Shown here one piece after another: positions 60,898-64,000 of a stretch of DNA of 64,000 bases. Source of the DNA: RFPW01 sp040401595 (GTDB lineage Bacteria > Pseudomonadota > Gammaproteobacteria > Burkholderiales > Burkholderiaceae_E); contig JBBAOE010000003.1 in assembly GCA_040401595.1 (NCBI GenBank), forward strand, positions 1-64,000. The letters run 5' to 3'. Position 1 is the first letter of the stretch. The number at the start of each line of letters is the position of its first letter. The translations under genes and the position numbers were made by a program. The notes beneath the pieces were generated by a model. The model searched no databases. It saw nothing but the letters and a program-made list of their open reading frames with translations, and had not been told where the DNA came from.

Positions 60898-62589
60898 TCA
60901 TTTGCCGTAAAGCGTCAGCGACCAGCTGGTCAGGTTGCCCACATCACGCGGGCCGCGATCGGAGACTTCAAGCGTCCAAGACCCCAGTGTCTGGGCGCCG
61001 ACCAGGGATTCACCGAGATGGCGCACGCTGCCGAACCGCCAATCGCTGTATCCGAACCGGCAAGGGTTACTGGCATCCGGGACATTGAGACCGCAGGCGC
61101 GTTCATTTGCGAGTTCACTCACCAGATTGTTCGGGCTGCTCAACCGAATCCGAAGGTCGCCCGCATAGGGATGGTTGGAGGTGAAATGGACTTCCACGAA
61201 CTCGAGATTTGAGATGTTGCAGTTGGGCGTGGCCATGACATCGGTGACCGGAATACCTGGCGCGCTAAAGCTCACACTGTCGGGTATCGGGATGTCTGGG
61301 GACCTCGCATAGGGTCCGCAGACTTTCTGTTCGGCGCTGCCGCCGACCGTCGTCCAGCTTTTTGCTGCGCGAACCGCAGCGTCCGCGTCCGCGACGCCGA
61401 ACCCGTATCGATGATTGAATCGAACGCCGGCGGCGGTGATCCAGCCGGGATCGCTGGGGTGATTGAGTCGAGCGGTCGTCGCCAGAATGCGCTGGGTATC
61501 GCGCCAGCTCAGGTTCGGATTCGCCGCCAGCATCAGTGCGGCAATGCCCGCCACCATTGGCGCACTGGCTGAGGTACCGGCAAAATCGCTGCGGTAGTTG
61601 CCCAAAATCGCGGTGGTTGTGATGCCTTCGCTGCGGCCCTGTGCGGGGGCGCAGACCAGCAGGTTTGCACCGCGTTCGGCATAGCTGGGGGCGATTCCAC
61701 GATCGTCGACTGAACAGACAGTCACCACGCCACGTTTGTTCGCATAGCCATCGAGATTGGAATCGTCCGCAATCGTTGCAGCCACTTGGCCGGTCGCGTT
61801 TCGAATATCAATTCTCCCGCCATTACCGCCGGGGAACACGAAGATTGCACCTCGGCCAGAACGGGCACTGCGCAGACCTTCGTCAATCGCCTGCTCCCAG
61901 ATCCTAGGCGCAGGTTCAGGACGGCCTTCGTCCGGGGAGCCCCAGCTGTTGTGCCAGATCTGGTTGCTTTTACCCCGTGTCATCGCGTCCGCCAACGAGG
62001 CATCGTCGTTGGCAGACAGGGCGTTGTAAGCGATCAGCGATGCCCGTGGGGCGACCCCGGCTCCACCAATCGCATTGCCATCACGGGCCAGTGCGATGCC
62101 GGCGACCGCCGTTCCATGGATGTCCTGATTCGTGCAGGGTAACGGCCAGACCGAGTTGGATACTAGATAGTTGTAGCTTTCATTAGCGATGACATTGGGG
62201 ACAAGGTCAGCATGGGTGATATCGATCCCGTTGTCTGTTACGGCGATCCGGACACCGGCCCCCCGGCTCGTTGGCCAGGCAAGGGTGGCACGCAGATCCT
62301 CGCCGGGTGTTCCGTTGCTCTGGCCGGTGTTGAGGAGGTGCCATTGCTGCCCCAGTAGAGGGTCCAGTCCAAGCGACTGGGCTGCGGGCGTGATGCTGAA
62401 ACCCAGGAGGCAGTTGGCCGCCGTGCGCACGACGCCGTTCGCGTCCGGCTGCCCGATACCGCTCGGTGGATCGGACGGGGTACCGCCGCCAGCATCATTA
62501 CTCGCACTGGTACCGCCACCGCCGCAACCTGCGCAAAGAAGAGTGACGGTCAAGGCGAGCGAACCAATCCGCCTGATGGATGCATTCAT
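60898..62589 (-). CDS. S8 subtilisin-type lipoprotein protease with P-domain
   Basis: A 563-residue exported protease. The N-terminus ends in TLLCAGCGGGG, a lipobox-like site, followed by a Gly/Ser/Asp linker. The catalytic domain begins at QQWHLLNTGQSNGTPGEDL. The triad is Asp in VTDNGIDITHADL (about 119), His in QDIHGTAVAGIALA (about 158) and Ser in GTSASAPMVAGIAALM (about 340), all intact. The last 130 residues form a kexin-type P-domain, with GDLRIRLSSPNN and GSWTLEVSDRGPRDVGNL. Only about 55 residues separate the lipobox from the catalytic domain, too few for a propeptide. ATG 62589 gives the shorter signal; 62616 is an alternative. Confidence 0.9.
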   Translation of the reverse strand: MNASIRRIGSLALTVTLLCAGCGGGGTSASNDAGGGTPSDPPSGIGQPDANGVVRTAANCLLGFSITPAAQSLGLDPLLGQQWHLLNTGQSNGTPGEDLRATLAWPTSRGAGVRIAVTDNGIDITHADLVPNVIANESYNYLVSNSVWPLPCTNQDIHGTAVAGIALARDGNAIGGAGVAPRASLIAYNALSANDDASLADAMTRGKSNQIWHNSWGSPDEGRPEPAPRIWEQAIDEGLRSARSGRGAIFVFPGGNGGRIDIRNATGQVAATIADDSNLDGYANKRGVVTVCSVDDRGIAPSYAERGANLLVCAPAQGRSEGITTTAILGNYRSDFAGTSASAPMVAGIAALMLAANPNLSWRDTQRILATTARLNHPSDPGWITAAGVRFNHRYGFGVADADAAVRAAKSWTTVGGSAEQKVCGPYARSPDIPIPDSVSFSAPGIPVTDVMATPNCNISNLEFVEVHFTSNHPYAGDLRIRLSSPNNLVSELANERACGLNVPDASNPCRFGYSDWRFGSVRHLGESLVGAQTLGSWTLEVSDRGPRDVGNLTSWSLTLYGK

Positions 62590-62774
62590 GAGTGAATCCC
62601 AAACCAGAGGCCCCATTTTGACCCTTACCCTAGCGCCGATGGTGACGAATGAACGTTAATTTCAATTTTCAGAGCAGGCATGTCGGATGCTGAGGATTGC
62701 GGGCCCGACTTTTGGGTAGCGCGTTCCAGGTTCTGTTCCAACCCCATCACGTCTTCCCTCTGTGGAGTCCTCCT

Positions 62775-63212
62775 ATGAATCTACTTCTTCGCCGCGACCC
62801 CTACACCCTTCTCGATGATATGTTCGAAGCGTTTTCCAATCGAGCAATGATGAGCTCCCCGGCGCGTGTCGCTGATGGGACCGCCCTAACCCGGGCACGC
62901 CTGGACGTTCTCGAGCGCGGTGATGTCTATGAGATCAAAGTCGATATGCCGGGTGTCAAGAAAGGGGATATCCAGATCGATCTGAGCGATAACCATGTCT
63001 CGATTTCCGCGGTCTCCAAGATCGAACGGGAAGTCAAAGATGACGAGCGGGCGATCTATACCGAGCGCCAGAGCGCGCACTACGCCCGAAGTTTTGATTT
63101 GCCGCAACCCGTCGTCGAGGACAAGGCCGATGCGGTCTTCGAGGACGGCGTCTTGACGCTGAAGCTTCCGAAGAAGAAAGCGCAGCAGGGTAAGAGGCTG
63201 GCTATCCGTTAA
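62775..63212 (+). CDS. Hsp20/alpha-crystallin family small heat-shock protein
   Basis: A 145-residue ATP-independent holdase chaperone. The alpha-crystallin domain covers residues about 40-135, with RLDVLERGDVYEIKVDMPGV, the loop KGDIQIDLSDNHVSIS and the end AVFEDGVLTLKLPKKKAQ, the Gly-x-Leu motif. The I-x-I/V tail is weak (KRLAIR). GGAG (62764-62767), 7 bases before the ATG, fixes the start. A sigma-32-like CCCCAT is found at 62742-62747 but no convincing -35 box. The universal stress gene follows after 193 bases. Confidence 0.95.
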   Translation: MNLLLRRDPYTLLDDMFEAFSNRAMMSSPARVADGTALTRARLDVLERGDVYEIKVDMPGVKKGDIQIDLSDNHVSISAVSKIEREVKDDERAIYTERQSAHYARSFDLPQPVVEDKADAVFEDGVLTLKLPKKKAQQGKRLAIR

Positions 63213-63341
63213 ATCGTTCGCGGGAGGTTTCGAAGGGGGCCGGTTAGAGTCTCAATTTGAAATTCGCTTGAGCGCTTTCCGGTGGAAGTCGGCTTCCTGC
63301 GGCGTCTCCCGGAGGGCGCTCAATCCCGGGCGTTAAAGCCC

Positions 63342-63374
63342 AGCGCCGGGGCCGGTGCCGCTCGGCCCGGCGCT
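63342..63374 (+). promoter_or_regulatory. GC hairpin between hsp20 and usp
   Basis: AGCGCCGGGGCCG (63342-63354) pairs with CGGCCCGGCGCT (63363-63374) with one bulged base. It lies 31 bases upstream of the usp start and 130 bases after the hsp20 stop. No T-tract follows. It may end hsp20 transcription inefficiently or shape the usp leader. Confidence 0.45.
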
Positions 63375-63405
63375 CTTGGCGCATATTCGACGACTGGAGC
63401 CTTCC

Positions 63406-63858
63406 ATGATGTTCAGCAGGATTCTCGTGCCAACGGATGGTTCGGATCTCGCGAATCAGTCCGCTGCCGCCGCCGTCAAAATGGCCAAAGAGCTCTCCGC
63501 GACGGTCGTCGCCGTGTCGATCCTGCAGCCGCTTGCCTCGATCCCGTTTTATGAAGGCGTGGGCATTGTCGGGGCTGGAGCTGATGATTTGATGATGGCT
63601 CAGGCACGCAAGCGAGCGGATCAGGCGGTTGAGGCAGTCGGTGCAGTCGCCCGTGGTGCCGACGTGCAATGCGAACTCCGTGTCAGGGAGTCGGATTCGA
63701 TTGGCCACGGGATCGTGGAAGCTGCCACGGAGTACCACTGCGAGCTCATTTTTATCGGCAGTCATGGTCGCCGTGGTCTGACCGGATTGCTGATGGGTAG
63801 TGTCACCCGATCGGTCCTGCCGTATGCCCATGTGCCGGTATTGGTCTGGCGTAGCTAG
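63406..63858 (+). CDS. universal stress protein, UspA family
   Basis: A 150-residue protein beginning MMFSRILVPTDGSDLANQS. The ATP-binding type motif GSHGRRGLTGLLMGSVTRSVL (G-2x-G-9x-G-S) near the C-terminus indicates an ATP-binding Usp. GGAG (63396-63399) is 6 bases before ATG 63406; ATG 63409 is the next option. Neighbouring hsp20 suggests a small stress-response pair. Confidence 0.93.
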   Translation: MMFSRILVPTDGSDLANQSAAAAVKMAKELSATVVAVSILQPLASIPFYEGVGIVGAGADDLMMAQARKRADQAVEAVGAVARGADVQCELRVRESDSIGHGIVEAATEYHCELIFIGSHGRRGLTGLLMGSVTRSVLPYAHVPVLVWRS

Positions 63859-63956
63859 GGCCCGCGGTCTGATGACGGTTGAGCGTTGAGTGATCTTGGG
63901 GCTCGATCGAGTCCAGGGCGGTTTGAATCTGCGGGGGGCGACAGGATCGATTCAGG

Positions 63957-64000
63957 TCAGATCACGCCTGCCCATCCGGCTATCGCACCAGCCGCCAGCA
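63957..64000 (-). CDS. possible C-terminal tail of a membrane protein (edge fragment)
   Basis: On the minus strand the last 14 codons read LAAGAIAGWAGVI and a TGA stop at 63957-63959. The small hydrophobic composition resembles the end of a polytopic membrane protein continuing past the edge. The stretch 63859-63956 before it shows nothing convincing. Too short to assign. Confidence 0.2.
   Translation of the reverse strand, partial: LAAGAIAGWAGVI

Noticed and set aside
62742..62747. Sigma-32 promoter for hsp20
   Set aside because: CCCCAT is present but nothing like CTTGAA lies 13-15 bases upstream, so only half a promoter is supported.
62751..62774. RNA thermometer in the hsp20 leader
   Set aside because: Only very short pairing (CTTCC or CTCC with GGAG) is possible and one option would need a 2-base loop; no ROSE-type structure was found.
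1..64000. tRNA, rRNA, CRISPR arrays, insertion sequences, prophage or defence islands
   Set aside because: No cloverleaf in the intergenic regions, no spaced repeats, no transposase or integrase, and the SNF2 and RmuC genes lack restriction or nuclease partners.

Overview
The window looks like high-GC chromosomal DNA from a betaproteobacterium, most likely of the order Burkholderiales or a close relative. The main reason is the compact minus-strand housekeeping block yebC-purD-hemF-nadD-rsfS-rlmH-maf-rng (43476-50597), an order I associate with that group. The combination of a urt urea transporter, urease, split glycolate oxidase and three-subunit transhydrogenase also fits. The sequence is a draft scaffold: 100 Ns (7028-7127) lie between urtA and urtB, and both sides of the gap carry the same 9 bases. 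I saw no rRNA, tRNA, CRISPR array, insertion sequence or prophage.

Layout. 1-5126: truncated guaC (GMP reductase), a divergent FAD-linked D-lactate dehydrogenase-like oxidase, a winged-helix regulator with a strong inverted repeat over its start, and a malic enzyme/phosphotransacetylase fusion. 5127-17080: nitrogen island with urtABCDE followed directly by ureDABCEFG, preceded by a near-consensus sigma-54 promoter. 17125-27802: a 1452-residue SNF2-type helicase, a secreted M13 metallopeptidase, a secreted FGE-fold protein, RmuC and an MHS-type MFS transporter. 28016-33228: a second branched-chain-amino-acid-type ABC cassette of unknown substrate. 33464-37466: glcDEF. 37474-40448: pntAA-pntAB-pntB. 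40603-43403: mnmA and a membrane-anchored FMN glutamate-synthase-like protein. 43476-50597: the housekeeping block. 50652-56535: HerA-like ATPase, a small membrane protein, DMT exporter, atypical SDR, quinone oxidoreductase and tcdA. 56529-62589: fbp, pepN and a secreted protease pair. 62775-63858: hsp20 and a universal stress protein.

How the genes work together. Urea is imported by UrtABCDE, hydrolysed by UreABC and the enzyme is matured with nickel by UreDEFG; the sigma-54 promoter suggests induction by nitrogen limitation. The glycolate oxidase, lactate-type oxidase, malic enzyme, transhydrogenase and fructose bisphosphatase point to growth on organic acids with a need for NADPH and gluconeogenesis. 

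The most unusual item is the protease pair at 60261-62589. A subtilisin-type lipoprotein with a P-domain lacks room for an N-terminal propeptide, and the gene 10 bases downstream encodes a secreted protein whose C-terminal 80 residues look like that missing propeptide. Other points of interest are strong hairpins between the binding-protein gene and the permease genes of both ABC cassettes, repeated TTGA stop/start overlaps, an FGE-fold protein lacking the catalytic cysteine pair and an SDR lacking the catalytic tyrosine.
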